Assembly (NCBI GenBank): GCA_027923505.1
Contig: BROI01000012.1
Span: 868,001 to 932,000 of the forward strand
Reading direction: 5' to 3'
DNA length: 64,000 nt
From: Mayamaea pseudoterrestris
Taxonomy: Eukaryota; Bacillariophyta; Bacillariophyceae; Sellaphorales; Sellaphoraceae
Shown: piece by piece, positions 34,902 to 44,467 of the stretch
How the letters are laid out: every line of letters begins with the position of its first letter
Numbering within the stretch: the stretch's first letter is position 1
Program-made: the position numbers and the translations under genes
The notes under the pieces: model-generated
What the model saw: only the letters and a program-made list of their open reading frames with translations
Database searches by the model: none
What the model was told of the DNA's origin: nothing

Positions 34902-35447
34902 ATTCCTTTAAATTATTGTTTATCGCAAGTCGATTCGTGACAGCACTGCAACAAATGCATGAGCAACCCATCATCGCTCGCCGTTCGGCGCATCGCGACG
35001 GCTCGCTAATCGACGCACTTACACACTTACATTGTTATCAGCACCAAGACCGACTATTATATATAAAAGATGGAATGCGTCTTTCAGATTTAGTCAGAGC
35101 AAGTGCTCGAGTTGCACGCCGCGAAAGCCGACTGGCGGTTTCGCGGTTTCTGTCATCGCTTCGATCGCCAAGAATGTCGCATTGGTTGTCAAGGGATCCG
35201 AGCTACCGGAATGTCACCAATGCCTGCACAGCCATGCGACTGGGGGTCTCAATGATCCATACTTGCGATATATATACACTATTTTATATTAACAGCTTCA
35301 GCTGCTCGACTACTTGGTATTACATAGTAGAGACGGCGGTGCGTTAATAAGCCCGACGGCATGAAGTGTGTGGTGCGGTGCAGTGTGTTGCGGCATATCT
35401 GTTTTACTACAAAAATGGCTCGCCATCCGACGAACATACGTTCTTTT
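34902..35447. other. Intergenic gap
   Basis: 546 bp between the RING gene start and the ZNHIT3-like gene stop. TATA-rich strings occur (ttatatataaaag near 35,056 and gatatatatacac near 35,266). I see no supported gene; the short open frames look random. Confidence 0.5.
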
Positions 35448-36380
35448 TCAGTCACCCTCTTCGCCGCACTCCGAGGCATCGCTTGTGCCTTCACCACTAT
35501 CAGAGGAAATCGATTCATCACCGTCACTGTCTGAAAGTTCCTCGTTCTTTTGCAGCAGCGTCTCGAGAGCCGGTCGCTTTCGCTTGGAAGGAAGCGATTT
35601 CAAAACCAACGGTTCCATAACAGCCGACTGCCGCAACCAAGCTTCGGTATCAAGTGCTGCGATGCCGCCACCATCTTCACCATGATTTGTTCGTTGCACA
35701 ATGCCAGTCACAAGCAGCAGCTTGTCAATAAATTGCCGAAAGTCAGGGCTGGCTTGCTTCAATTGTTCCAAGCAATCTTCCTGCAACGTTGTGTCCTTGT
35801 TGCGTCTCGTTAGGTTGGGTGCTTTGACAATGCTGGTGATGACGTGACGAAGTGATTCGTCGCTCAACTGTTCGCGGAGCCAGCCCGACGAGTGCATGGC
35901 GTCAGTCATGTCGGCAGTAATCTTCCAGTCATTGTCCTGAGCATCATGAGAAGGGTGAATGCTTTTAACATGTTTAGGAGGAGCTGACAGCTGCATTGCT
36001 GGTGCAATGCTTGCGTCAAAATACTCTGCAGTGGCAGCAAATCGGCTTTTGCGAGGATGAGCATTGGCGGTTGATGCTCCTGCTTCTTGCAATGATTCGG
36101 ATGGTACTAGACATAATCCAACTTCCTCCTTGTGTCGTTTGCAGCATACTATGCTGCAATAGGACGAGCGGCACTTGGGGCATTTGTACTTTGGTTCGCC
36201 CTCGTGACAGACGGAACACTTCGCTGCAGGTATTTCGACGGCAGCAGTAGCGTTTGGTTTTCGATTCCTGGTTCGGTCATTATGTTGGTTGTTGGGTCTC
36301 CTTTTCTTTCTTTGGTTTCGATGGTCTCTGCTGTTGGGCGCTGGGTTTGCTAAATTACTTGCGGTTGACAGCGACGCCAT
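35448..36380 (-). CDS. Zinc-finger HIT protein, ZNHIT3/Hit1-like
   Basis: 310 residues from the Met of MASLSTASNL; the frame is open 36 codons further upstream, but those residues look like leader sequence. After an Arg/Asn-rich stretch, a zf-HIT domain spans about residues 55-90: CSVC, YKCPKC, YCSIVCCKRHKEE..LC, eight ligands in the HIT order. A block further on (GWLREQLSDESLRHVITSI) resembles the C-terminal helix region of ZNHIT3. ZNHIT3/Hit1 with NUFIP/Rsa1 helps assemble box C/D snoRNPs, so a nuclear role in rRNA processing is likely. The tail is acidic and Ser-rich (SDSDGDESISSDSGEG). Other zf-HIT members remain possible. Confidence 0.75.
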   Translation of the reverse strand: MASLSTASNLANPAPNSRDHRNQRKKRRPNNQHNDRTRNRKPNATAAVEIPAAKCSVCHEGEPKYKCPKCRSSYCSIVCCKRHKEEVGLCLVPSESLQEAGASTANAHPRKSRFAATAEYFDASIAPAMQLSAPPKHVKSIHPSHDAQDNDWKITADMTDAMHSSGWLREQLSDESLRHVITSIVKAPNLTRRNKDTTLQEDCLEQLKQASPDFRQFIDKLLLVTGIVQRTNHGEDGGGIAALDTEAWLRQSAVMEPLVLKSLPSKRKRPALETLLQKNEELSDSDGDESISSDSGEGTSDASECGEEGD

Positions 36381-36474
36381 GGTGAGAAGGAAGGAAATGG
36401 ATCGGTGGACCGCGCGACGATGCACCCGTGTCGCAAAGAGACTGAGATTGTCGCGGATGCGGCAATGAAAAAAC

Positions 36475-36800
36475 GCTTGCCCTCCCATATCTTCCAGGCT
36501 GCATGCAGTGAGCTACAAATGAGGCAACTGCACCAATCTCACCGCAAACTACTCCCAAAGCATAGCCAGCATAGAATGATTGGTATTGGACTACAGGAGA
36601 TAGAGATTGGAGGCTACACTATAGCACCATGAGGCTGGTTACTCGTTGGGCATTTGCCCTCCCAAATATTTCAGACTATGAGTGAGCTACAACAGAAGCA
36701 ACTGCACCAATCCCACCGCATACTAGTCCCAAAGCGTAGCCAATGCAGAAATGGATGTAAATGGACTACAGGAGATAGTGGTTGGAGGCTACGCTTAGCT
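36475..36800 (+). repeat. Diverged tandem duplication, two units of about 150-160 bp
   Basis: The segment at about 36,475-36,625 (cttgccctcccatat, gtgagctacaaatgaggcaa, ggactacaggagatagagat, ggaggctaca) is repeated at about 36,650-36,800 with the same landmarks in the same order and many substitutions. The offset is roughly 175 bp. It lies in the gap upstream of the ZNHIT3-like gene and contains no recognised element. From 36,800 to 37,159 I see no gene. Confidence 0.7.
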
Positions 36801-37159
36801 CACGCCTTTGCTTGTCCGTGCGGTACTGCTGCGACGTCTTCGTTTCGCGTCACGTTTCTCGGCGACGAACAGCCCGCCATCACCATGGCCTTTTTCAAGT
36901 CAAAGAGGCCAAACATATCCAAAACGGGCACATTTTTGAAGTGCCATCAAGCCAATTGCTCATCACAGGCGATAAGATGCTTGTGAAAGTGATTAGCTGA
37001 ACGGATGAGGTGACATCATCATCGCGCATGTGACATGTGACGATGATGCATGATGCAAGCGAGCACGAACACAAAGCAAGTGTTGAGTGCTATTTGTTCT
37101 TCCCATCGACAAGTCCGTCGGGGATTAAAAGATAGTTTTGCAATAGAGACTGCTTCAAA

Positions 37160-38124
37160 ATGGAGGTGATACTGAGGGCATTCTTGCTCATTGCGTTCAC
37201 TACAGCCGTCCAAGCAGAATTTATTTTCGACGCACAAATCAGGAGGGATATTGGTGCTGCTTATCAAGGCGACCATCAAATTCGTCGACTACTAGTAGAC
37301 AAGAAAAAGAAGAAGGATCGGATCCATAGTCATCCGGACATGCATGTTGAGTCAAAGGGGCAAAGTGCTTCGAAGAGAAAGCCGAAAACAATTCACGACG
37401 AATCGGGAAAGCGCAAGGTCGGTTCAAGTAGCAGCAAGAACGTCAAAGGGGTTTCAAAAGCAACAAAAGGGGCATCATCAAAGATGGCTAGCGATGGATC
37501 GGTTGGAGGTGGAAGGAAAAGTGGCCTTGATCGTTTGATTGTTCCGACTGTAGCACCCACGCGACGACTCGCGTCGCCGACATTAGGTTCGCATGTTCCT
37601 CCTTCTACATCATCGCCTCATTTGTCGACACTTGAGCCAACAATAACACCATACGAGGCAACAGAACAACCTGCAGTGCCATTCTCTGCCAATCATGCTG
37701 CTTCACGGGGAGCAGAGTTGGACGAAACGACCTCGTCTTCATTTTTATCGTCGACTTGTCAAGGCATTCAAACTTCACTGGAATCTTGCTTTGCAACCAT
37801 GAGCGTTGTTGAAGCTCGTGCTTGCAAATTGTAAGTATGCGGACAAGGAGAAGCGTTGTCTGAATGGTTGGTAAACCATGCTAACATAAATTTCCTCGCA
37901 GATGCGTTGTAAACTCCATACCCGTCAACGTTACTAGTTGCAGCGAGTTTGAAGCAGAATCTTGCAGCGCCATTGCTGATGAATGCATGGCGTGCTCAGA
38001 CTGCCGACGGGTCGTTGGCAATTTCATGACGTGTGCGTTTCAGCAAGCCTTGGGTTGCGCCATTTCATGTGACGTGCAAACACATGCATCGCAGAATGCT
38101 GAACACTCCAGAAGTACGGACTAA
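37160..38124 (+). CDS. Secreted Lys/Ser-rich protein with Cys-rich tail (silaffin-like features)
   Basis: Exons 37,160-37,830 and 37,902-38,124 (71-bp intron, gtaagt donor) give 297 residues. A signal peptide is clear (MEVILRAFLLIAFTTAVQA). Shortly after it comes QIRRLLVDKKKKK; RRL is an RxL-type processing site as in diatom silaffins. Residues about 45-125 are very rich in Lys and Ser (ASKRKPK, GSSSSKNVKGVSKATKG), the composition of silaffins and cingulins. Residues 130-195 are Pro/Thr/Ser-rich with a second RRL. The last 90 residues hold 12 Cys (CMACSDCRR), suggesting a disulfide-bonded module. I know no named family with this layout. A cell-wall or extracellular role is inferred from composition and the signal peptide only. 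Confidence 0.72.
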
Positions 38125-38385
38125 ACTGTACTGCATTGTTCATATTTCGATGTTGCCAGCGCTCGAGGTGGTTAACCAGGTCTCAAGGACTGCTTTGGCA
38201 TCGTCATTTAATGCATTCGAACTACATATGTGTATGAAAAGCTCTTCCTTTCTGAAGACGGTGATGCACTATTAGTTGCTAGTTGAACATCATATATAAG
38301 CGAGAACTACGACATGTTCTATGTTTCGTTACATAAGTAGGATTTATAGCAACCGACAATTGCAAATCCACGCAATTTTCCTTGC

Positions 38386-40833
38386 CTACTGTGACACAGC
38401 ATGCACACTATCCAATAACCCAGGTGGCCCATACGGTGAGAAGGGAGCAATAGTTCCATCAGCCAGCACAGCCGGCCCCTTGGGCATGAGCTGGCGTTCA
38501 CGAAGAACCTTGTCAAACGTCTCCTGCTGATAATCCTCCAAACGAGCGCGGAAAATAGATGGGCCGACAAACTGAGCCAAGTCTTCTGCGCATTGACCCG
38601 CCGCATGAATGGATAGCTGTGACGCAGACTTTGATTCCAAGTTTGAAAACATGAGTTCCATAAAGACATCTAGGTAGAGCTTCTTAAAGCGATTCTTGCC
38701 AATCGCATGAGCCATGGAAGGGAGCTGTCGCCAAAGGGTGGCACGTAGCTCGCTCGCCTGAGGGAAGTGCGAAACGCGGCAGACATCGGCCAGCTCTTGC
38801 AACAAAGGCAACAATTCATCGTCCTTGATTTCCAAGGCGGTACCAATTGCTTCGTCGCTGCAGCAGCGAATGCAGAGCTCTCGAATCAGGTAGATGCATC
38901 CATCGGTTGCTTCCCATGGCGCCTTTGGGCGGTCAATACCACAGTTGGAGCAACCGATGCGCCCGGCACCGCCCTTTCGCAATTTGGGAGCCAAGGATCC
39001 GCAACTGTACAACTGAGAGTCCGTGTGCTGCTCCACGTCATTAACATGAGCCTTATACGCATCCTGGCTCATGGCCGGTTGATCCTTCGCTGCCGGCATA
39101 ATCTTCTTGACAAGCTCTCGAACCTTGACCAAAAACTCTTCGCCGTATGCTTCAAGGGCGTCGCCCAACGCTACAGCAGCATCCTCCCGCACCGACCAAA
39201 TCTGATCCGTCAGCTGTTCGGTCCACCTCTCCCAAAGAACATTTAGCTCCGGGCGGCACTCATCGGGGTACGCCTTGCAGAGCAGTCCACACGCCAGGCA
39301 AGCTTCATCACGAACTGGCCACGATTCATCATGGAAGCACATGAGTAGGGCCTGGATCAGCATTTCCAAATGTCCGGGAAGCAAATCGTGGTACTCGGTC
39401 GACGAGGATCCTAGTTTAGTGGCAAGCTCGGCAATGGCTTGACAAGCTCCTTCGCGGACAACGTGATTGTCCGCATCCGCCATTTGTACATAGTAACGGC
39501 AAACAGCTGGCAAGTACTTGGCCACCAAGTCAAGTCCTTGATCCTTAACAACCAATTTCCACGACTGATGCGAGTACAACTTGACTCCCTGCGCCAAGTA
39601 GAAGCGGTTCAAGCACATGCGCGGAAGAAGAGTCGGATACAAGTCTTCCACCGAGCATCCATTTTCCTGCAGATTGACAAACAAGACGCGACAAAGCACC
39701 GACGCCGCCATGCGCACCTGACTCCAATTGTCGGCAAGTCCAGTCTTTAAGACGGCCGCAACAATCTTGCGCAAGGGCGCCGTCTGCTCGAGCAGCAACT
39801 CCTGCGACAAGTCCTTGCTGGTACCTTTGGTAGCCACTGTCGCCACCACCCACTGCTCCAAGACTGCCATGGCTGCCGCTCGCACGTGACGATTCTTGTG
39901 CGTCACGGCGCAATACTCGCAATTCGTCAAGACCACTTGCGGTAATCCAAACTGCTGCACGTAGACTGGTCCCATGGCGCTCACGAGAGCCGCAAGACAC
40001 TGCCAGTTGGTTTCCAGCGCTCGCCAACCCGTGGTATCGTCCAAGGCGCCCGTCGAGTCGCGCGAGTACTGCAAGTACTTTTGAGCCGTCAAGTGCGAGT
40101 CCTCTTGGTCTAAGTGTTGTAACCCAACAGCTGCCGTCTCCTTTGTTTCTTCCTTTGCGTCAGCAGCAGCAGTTGCAGCAGCATTCTCCGGCCGCCCTTC
40201 CTCCAAATGTTTGGTAATGCTGCTCAGCAGCTGCTCATGAATCTCACGCTGCATGTCTTGAACCTTGTTTGACGCATTCGTGACTTGCAAGTAGGCGCCC
40301 ACTACCTTGGCCACGTACGTGCGAACGCGCGGCTCCAAATGCTCCATGTGACGCAAGGCAATCGCGTGCAGCAACTCTTGGAGCGACGCAATGCAAGTCT
40401 TGTCTGAGCCGTCTAGCAGCAGCGGCGGCAGGCATGTCGTGTTGGAGGCGTCAAACGTTTCCTCGGGAACGCGTGGGCCTTCCATGTAGACGGGACGCGT
40501 GCTACTTCCTGCAGTCGTGGTCGTGGTTGGTGTAGTAGTCGTGCTTGGCGCTTGAGCGGCGGCGGCTTGCTGCTGCTGAAGCAACTGCGTGGCGACAAAG
40601 AGGCCGACAGCGAGCGGCTCCCAGCGGACCGTCTTGCTTGCATTGCTATTAGCAAATGGCGCCAAGAGTTCCATCAAGTGATTGTAAAAGGAAACTGCGT
40701 TGGCTTGATCACTTGACGCGGAGTCAATGAGCTCGGATTGCAGCTGCTCGGCCAGCTTGACGACCGCATTGTCGAGTGGCGGCTGACGGCGACGAAGGCT
40801 TTCGATGGAACGAGGTACGGAGGAAAAGTCCAT
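38386..40833 (-). CDS. HEAT/armadillo-repeat protein of unknown role
   Basis: 815 residues, one exon. Alpha-helical repeats run through most of the chain, clearest at about residues 440-570 with the HEAT rhythm of paired helices: NHVVREGACQAIAELATKL, WPVRDEACLACGLLCKAYP and IWSVREDAAVALGDALEAYG. A low-complexity Gln/Ala/Thr stretch sits near residues 90-110. A Cys-containing insert (IGCSNCGIDRPKAPW) follows near residue 635. The region repeats resemble PP2A-scaffold-type HEATs, but no family can be named. HEAT proteins are usually scaffolds. It is divergent from UMP synthase, with 217 bp between starts that include a GC-rich run (gcgcggcgcggcgcggcgcg). Confidence 0.75.
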   Translation of the reverse strand: MDFSSVPRSIESLRRRQPPLDNAVVKLAEQLQSELIDSASSDQANAVSFYNHLMELLAPFANSNASKTVRWEPLAVGLFVATQLLQQQQAAAAQAPSTTTTPTTTTTAGSSTRPVYMEGPRVPEETFDASNTTCLPPLLLDGSDKTCIASLQELLHAIALRHMEHLEPRVRTYVAKVVGAYLQVTNASNKVQDMQREIHEQLLSSITKHLEEGRPENAAATAAADAKEETKETAAVGLQHLDQEDSHLTAQKYLQYSRDSTGALDDTTGWRALETNWQCLAALVSAMGPVYVQQFGLPQVVLTNCEYCAVTHKNRHVRAAAMAVLEQWVVATVATKGTSKDLSQELLLEQTAPLRKIVAAVLKTGLADNWSQVRMAASVLCRVLFVNLQENGCSVEDLYPTLLPRMCLNRFYLAQGVKLYSHQSWKLVVKDQGLDLVAKYLPAVCRYYVQMADADNHVVREGACQAIAELATKLGSSSTEYHDLLPGHLEMLIQALLMCFHDESWPVRDEACLACGLLCKAYPDECRPELNVLWERWTEQLTDQIWSVREDAAVALGDALEAYGEEFLVKVRELVKKIMPAAKDQPAMSQDAYKAHVNDVEQHTDSQLYSCGSLAPKLRKGGAGRIGCSNCGIDRPKAPWEATDGCIYLIRELCIRCCSDEAIGTALEIKDDELLPLLQELADVCRVSHFPQASELRATLWRQLPSMAHAIGKNRFKKLYLDVFMELMFSNLESKSASQLSIHAAGQCAEDLAQFVGPSIFRARLEDYQQETFDKVLRERQLMPKGPAVLADGTIAPFSPYGPPGLLDSVHAVSQ

Positions 40834-41050
40834 GGCTAGTGTCTATTAACAATGAAAAGAAGAATATATTGATTCCTTGCTGCCTGCTCTGCAGATCGTT
40901 TTTGTTTGTGACGCGACGAAAGAGCGCGGCGCGGCGCGGCGCGGTGGAAGGCTCACTCGTCTGTCCGTCGCTCGGAATGGCGCGCCACGCCACGAATCTT
41001 TTGCATCTGCGTCAAAAATGATCGTCGCATTTTTTATTCTCCTCGTCACC

Positions 41051-43070
41051 ATGGCGTCGTCGTCGTCGCAAGTTTCCTTTCTCGAAAAGCTCAATGCTCG
41101 AATAGCAGAGACAGACTCACTGCTGTGCATTGGCTTGGATCCGCATGAATCAGACTTGTTTCCAAACGAACATGCCAGCGTGGCGAATTCCTTGTCATCG
41201 GAAGTACGCTGCGACGCCGCCTTTACCTTTTGCAAAACCATCATTGACGCAACCATTCCCTACGCCGCCTGCTACAAGCCCAACGCAGCTTTCTTTGAAG
41301 CCCTTGGTGATGGCGGCGCCGCTTGTTTGGCGCGCGTCTGTCGCGAGATTCCGACGCAAATTCCAATACTGCTGGACGTGAAGCGCGGCGACATTGGATC
41401 GACGGCCGAGGCGTATGCGAAGGCAGCCTACGAACATGTTGGAGCGGATGCCGTGACATTGTCGCCGCTCATGGGATGGGATTCTGTGAGTCCCTTTGTG
41501 ACTGGTGAGTATTATATTATTGGATGGTGTGTCTGTAAGTTTTCAAGCATGATCGTCGACTAACTCACACATGCGGTGCTTGTCCTTCCTACAGACAAAT
41601 ATAGCCACAAGGGCGCCTTTCTTTTATGCAAAACTTCCAATCCAGGCAGCAACGACTTGCTTGCCTTGCAGCTGCAATCAGGCGAAACCTTGTACAGCAA
41701 AATTGCGCATCTCGTGGGCCACCAGTGGGCCGCACAAACACCAGCCGCCCTTGGACTTGTCGTTGGCGCCACGGACGCGCAAGCCTTGATGAATGCGCGA
41801 AGGGCGGCTGGTCCAAACGTTTGGATTCTAGCGCCAGGAGTTGGAGCGCAGGGTGGAGACTTGGAAAAGTGCTTGCGTGCTGGCATGAACGAGCATGGAG
41901 GCAACCTTTTGATTCCAGTGTCGCGCGGCATTTCTCGTGCCAATGATCCTGCAGATGCTGCCAAGAAACTTGTGGAACAAATCCGTGCCGTACAATCTAC
42001 CTTTACTTGTGCAGCAGCTGAGAATAGTGCTTGTTCCATTGCGCCATATCAACGAGACTTTATCGAGTTTAGCCTTTCGCAAGGTGTGCTCAAGTTTGGT
42101 TCCTTTGTGTTGAAGAGCGGCCGAACGTCTCCTTACTTTTTTAACGCTGGCTTGTTCGCCACTGGAGCTTCCCTCTTTCGTCTCTCAAAGGCATATGCAT
42201 CGGCAATCATGGCGTCTCCTGATCTGTACGTATATATTTTGGCGTGTGTTGACATTTTGATCGTGAACGTTGAGAGGAAAGGATGAGCTCTATCTTGGTC
42301 CGTGTTATTGATCCGCCCCCATGCGAGTGGCGATGAAGTTAAATCAAGATTCTGATCCTCTCGAGTTATGTGTTACCGTGCTATATGTTACCGTGCTTGT
42401 GCAAATGAGTCGATGATGATTTGGGTGGTCTTCTTTCACCTTAGGCCCTTTCGGGCTGATGCTGGTCAACCTCCAATTCGCTGATTCGATAGAATGGCTG
42501 AGACTTGATTGCACAGTGTACAAGTGTCAATTGTAGAACGCTTAAGACCAATCGATTCTGACCATTCTTCTTTTTTGCAGAGCGGAGGGAGGCATTGTCA
42601 AGTTTGACGTAATTTTTGGTCCTGCCTACAAGGGTATTTCGCTCGGCGCCCTTGTGAGCAGCGCTTTGTACAGCGACTTTGGCGTTGATGTCGGTTTTGC
42701 ATACAATCGCAAGGAGGCCAAGGATCATGGCGAAGGAGGAACGCTTGTTGGAGCTCCCATGCAAGGCAAGCGCGTCCTGGTGGTTGATGATGTAATAACG
42801 GCAGGAACTGCAATTCGTGAAGCGTATACGCTACTGAAAGGTGTCGACGCTGAACCAATCGGTGTTGTTATTGCCCTTGATCGAGCTGAGATCCGATCGT
42901 TGGACGATCGGATATCAGCAGTGCAAGCAGTCTCGAGAGACTTGGGCTTGCACGTCGTTTCTATTGTCAGTTTGCCACAACTACAGGAATATCTGCAGCT
43001 AAGCAGCGAATTTGGTGACGCAACAAGGGAAGCTATATCCGCCTATCGACGAGATTTTGGTGTTGAGTAA
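41051..43070 (+). CDS. Bifunctional UMP synthase, OMP decarboxylase-OPRT fusion
   Basis: Exons 41,051-41,504, 41,595-42,225 and 42,581-43,070 (introns of 90 and 355 bp) give 524 residues. The start is in a strong context (caccatggcg); the frame is open further upstream. The N-terminal half is OMP decarboxylase: [12 protein letters not shown], then the catalytic DVKRGDIGS (Asp109, Lys111, Asp114) and [10 protein letters not shown]. The C-terminal half is orotate phosphoribosyltransferase with the PRPP loop [15 protein letters not shown] near residue 430. Together they make UMP from orotate and PRPP, the last two steps of pyrimidine synthesis. The order is the reverse of the animal and plant fusion; this reversed order is known in stramenopiles and kinetoplastids. 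No targeting signal is clear. Confidence 0.95.
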
Positions 43071-43229
43071 TATTGTATAAAATAAATGTCGAATAAACTG
43101 TAGACTATATTGATCTTTATGCACGTATTACTATAGACGCCGGCACTGGAATCCTTGATGACATCATCTTGGTAGCAAGTCATCCTCCGCGCACAAAAGG
43201 CGTTCCTTTACCACACATCACATTGAGAT

Positions 43230-43827
43230 TTACATCAAGAGCGTAATTAGTCCAAGAGCAGCCGTTGCAGACAAAGCAGCCTTCGTTGCCGAGCTTTCTC
43301 CGCTTTGGATACCAGCGGCATCGCGGTCAGTCGGCTCGGACAGGGCCAGTGTAGGCAATTCTGTGGTCAAGGACAAAGGCATTGAGCTTGGAATATCAGA
43401 AGGCGAATCTAGAATTGCATCAAGGAAAGGAAGACGGCATGAGCGAGAGTTCATCCAGCAAAGGACTCGGCTCGCCAGCGATTCGAGGCTGCGACGAGAC
43501 AACAACAGATACGACGTCTCACGCAACCACTCGCACCTGCACTTGCACTCAATTTAACGTACCAGATGAATATGCCGATGGTGCCAAGCTGGGTACATCT
43601 GATGGGGCTAGAGAAGGAGAATCGCTTGGGACAAACGATGGCGCGTCGGAAGGAACCAAACTTGGGGCGTCGGAATTGGCGGCAGCAAACTTTTCGCCAG
43701 TTGCAATGTTGAGCTTGCTCCACATTTCTTCCGTCTGCCCCTGCCCAAATACAAAACTAGTAGCGCAGAGCTGCAGAGCGAGGAGTTGAACGATCATAAT
43801 CATGTTTCTCATGGTTGAATTGTACAT
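43230..43827 (-). CDS. Small secreted PSDxPS-repeat protein with hydrophobic tail
   Basis: Exons 43,827-43,563 and 43,408-43,230 join in frame (154-bp intron, gtacgt donor, ttctag acceptor) to 147 residues. The start MYNSTMRNMIMIVQLLALQL ends in a signal peptide cleaved near FVFGQ; Met at 43,812 is an alternative start. A run of tetrapeptide-like units follows (PSLVPSDAPSFVPSDSPSLA), continuing across the splice as DSPSDIPSS, which supports the exon junction. The C-terminus (KAALSATAALGLITLLM) is a hydrophobic end without charges after it, as in GPI-anchor signals. PSDxPS tracts are typical of stramenopile wall and surface proteins. Surface attachment is inferred. Confidence 0.75.
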
Positions 43828-44467
43828 CGCTGAATTATCGAATTGATTTTGTTGTGGTGTGAATGGAGAAGAAAAGTGTGACGGGAGCAAGTGCAAGAGG
43901 CGTTATATATGCCCTTTTGAGCGAGCCAATCGGCTGACTCCTCGTCCAGCGATGAAAGATACCATGCGATGACAGGCTCGCTCGATCAAGACACAAAGCC
44001 AATTGCATCACAATTTCGCCATGGGAAGATGACATTGAGAGTCAAGTGATGGTCGCCCCACCAATTCTATCGGCAGCCACAATGATACAGTAGTTCTAAG
44101 ATCCTGCATGTCCATCCATGTGACTTGATAAATATAGTCAACACATCTCAATATCCTAGGAAATTTCGTGGTTTAACAACGCTCAATGCATCATTTCCTC
44201 GCGACGCCATGTCAAGAAATTATGCACGCATACACCTGCGCGATGCTCGCCATACGTGGAGGAAAATGGAAGTGAAGCCGTTGAACCCTTTGGTAATTAG
44301 TAATTTCGTTGTTCGTATTAAATCTCACTGTTTTTCTCGGCACCACGTATGCCAATCTGTGAGCTACTTGCGATGCTGGAACCTAGAACTACTCCTACAA
44401 GTTTAGCAGTACGATGATGCTGTAATACAGAATGGTTATCAATCCCCATCATGCACGACTCGTTGAC
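43828..44467. other. Intergenic gap
   Basis: 640 bp between the PSDxPS gene start and the P450 stop. No coding frame, RNA or repeat that I can support. A short open frame at 44,125-44,406 has no recognisable features. Confidence 0.5.

Noticed and set aside
38767-39246. 159-residue frame antisense to the HEAT-repeat gene
   Set aside because: It is a mirror of a strong coding region and has no features of its own.
40920-40962. GC-rich gcggc run as a CpG-type regulatory island
   Set aside because: It is a short simple repeat of about 25 bp; no regulatory role can be supported.
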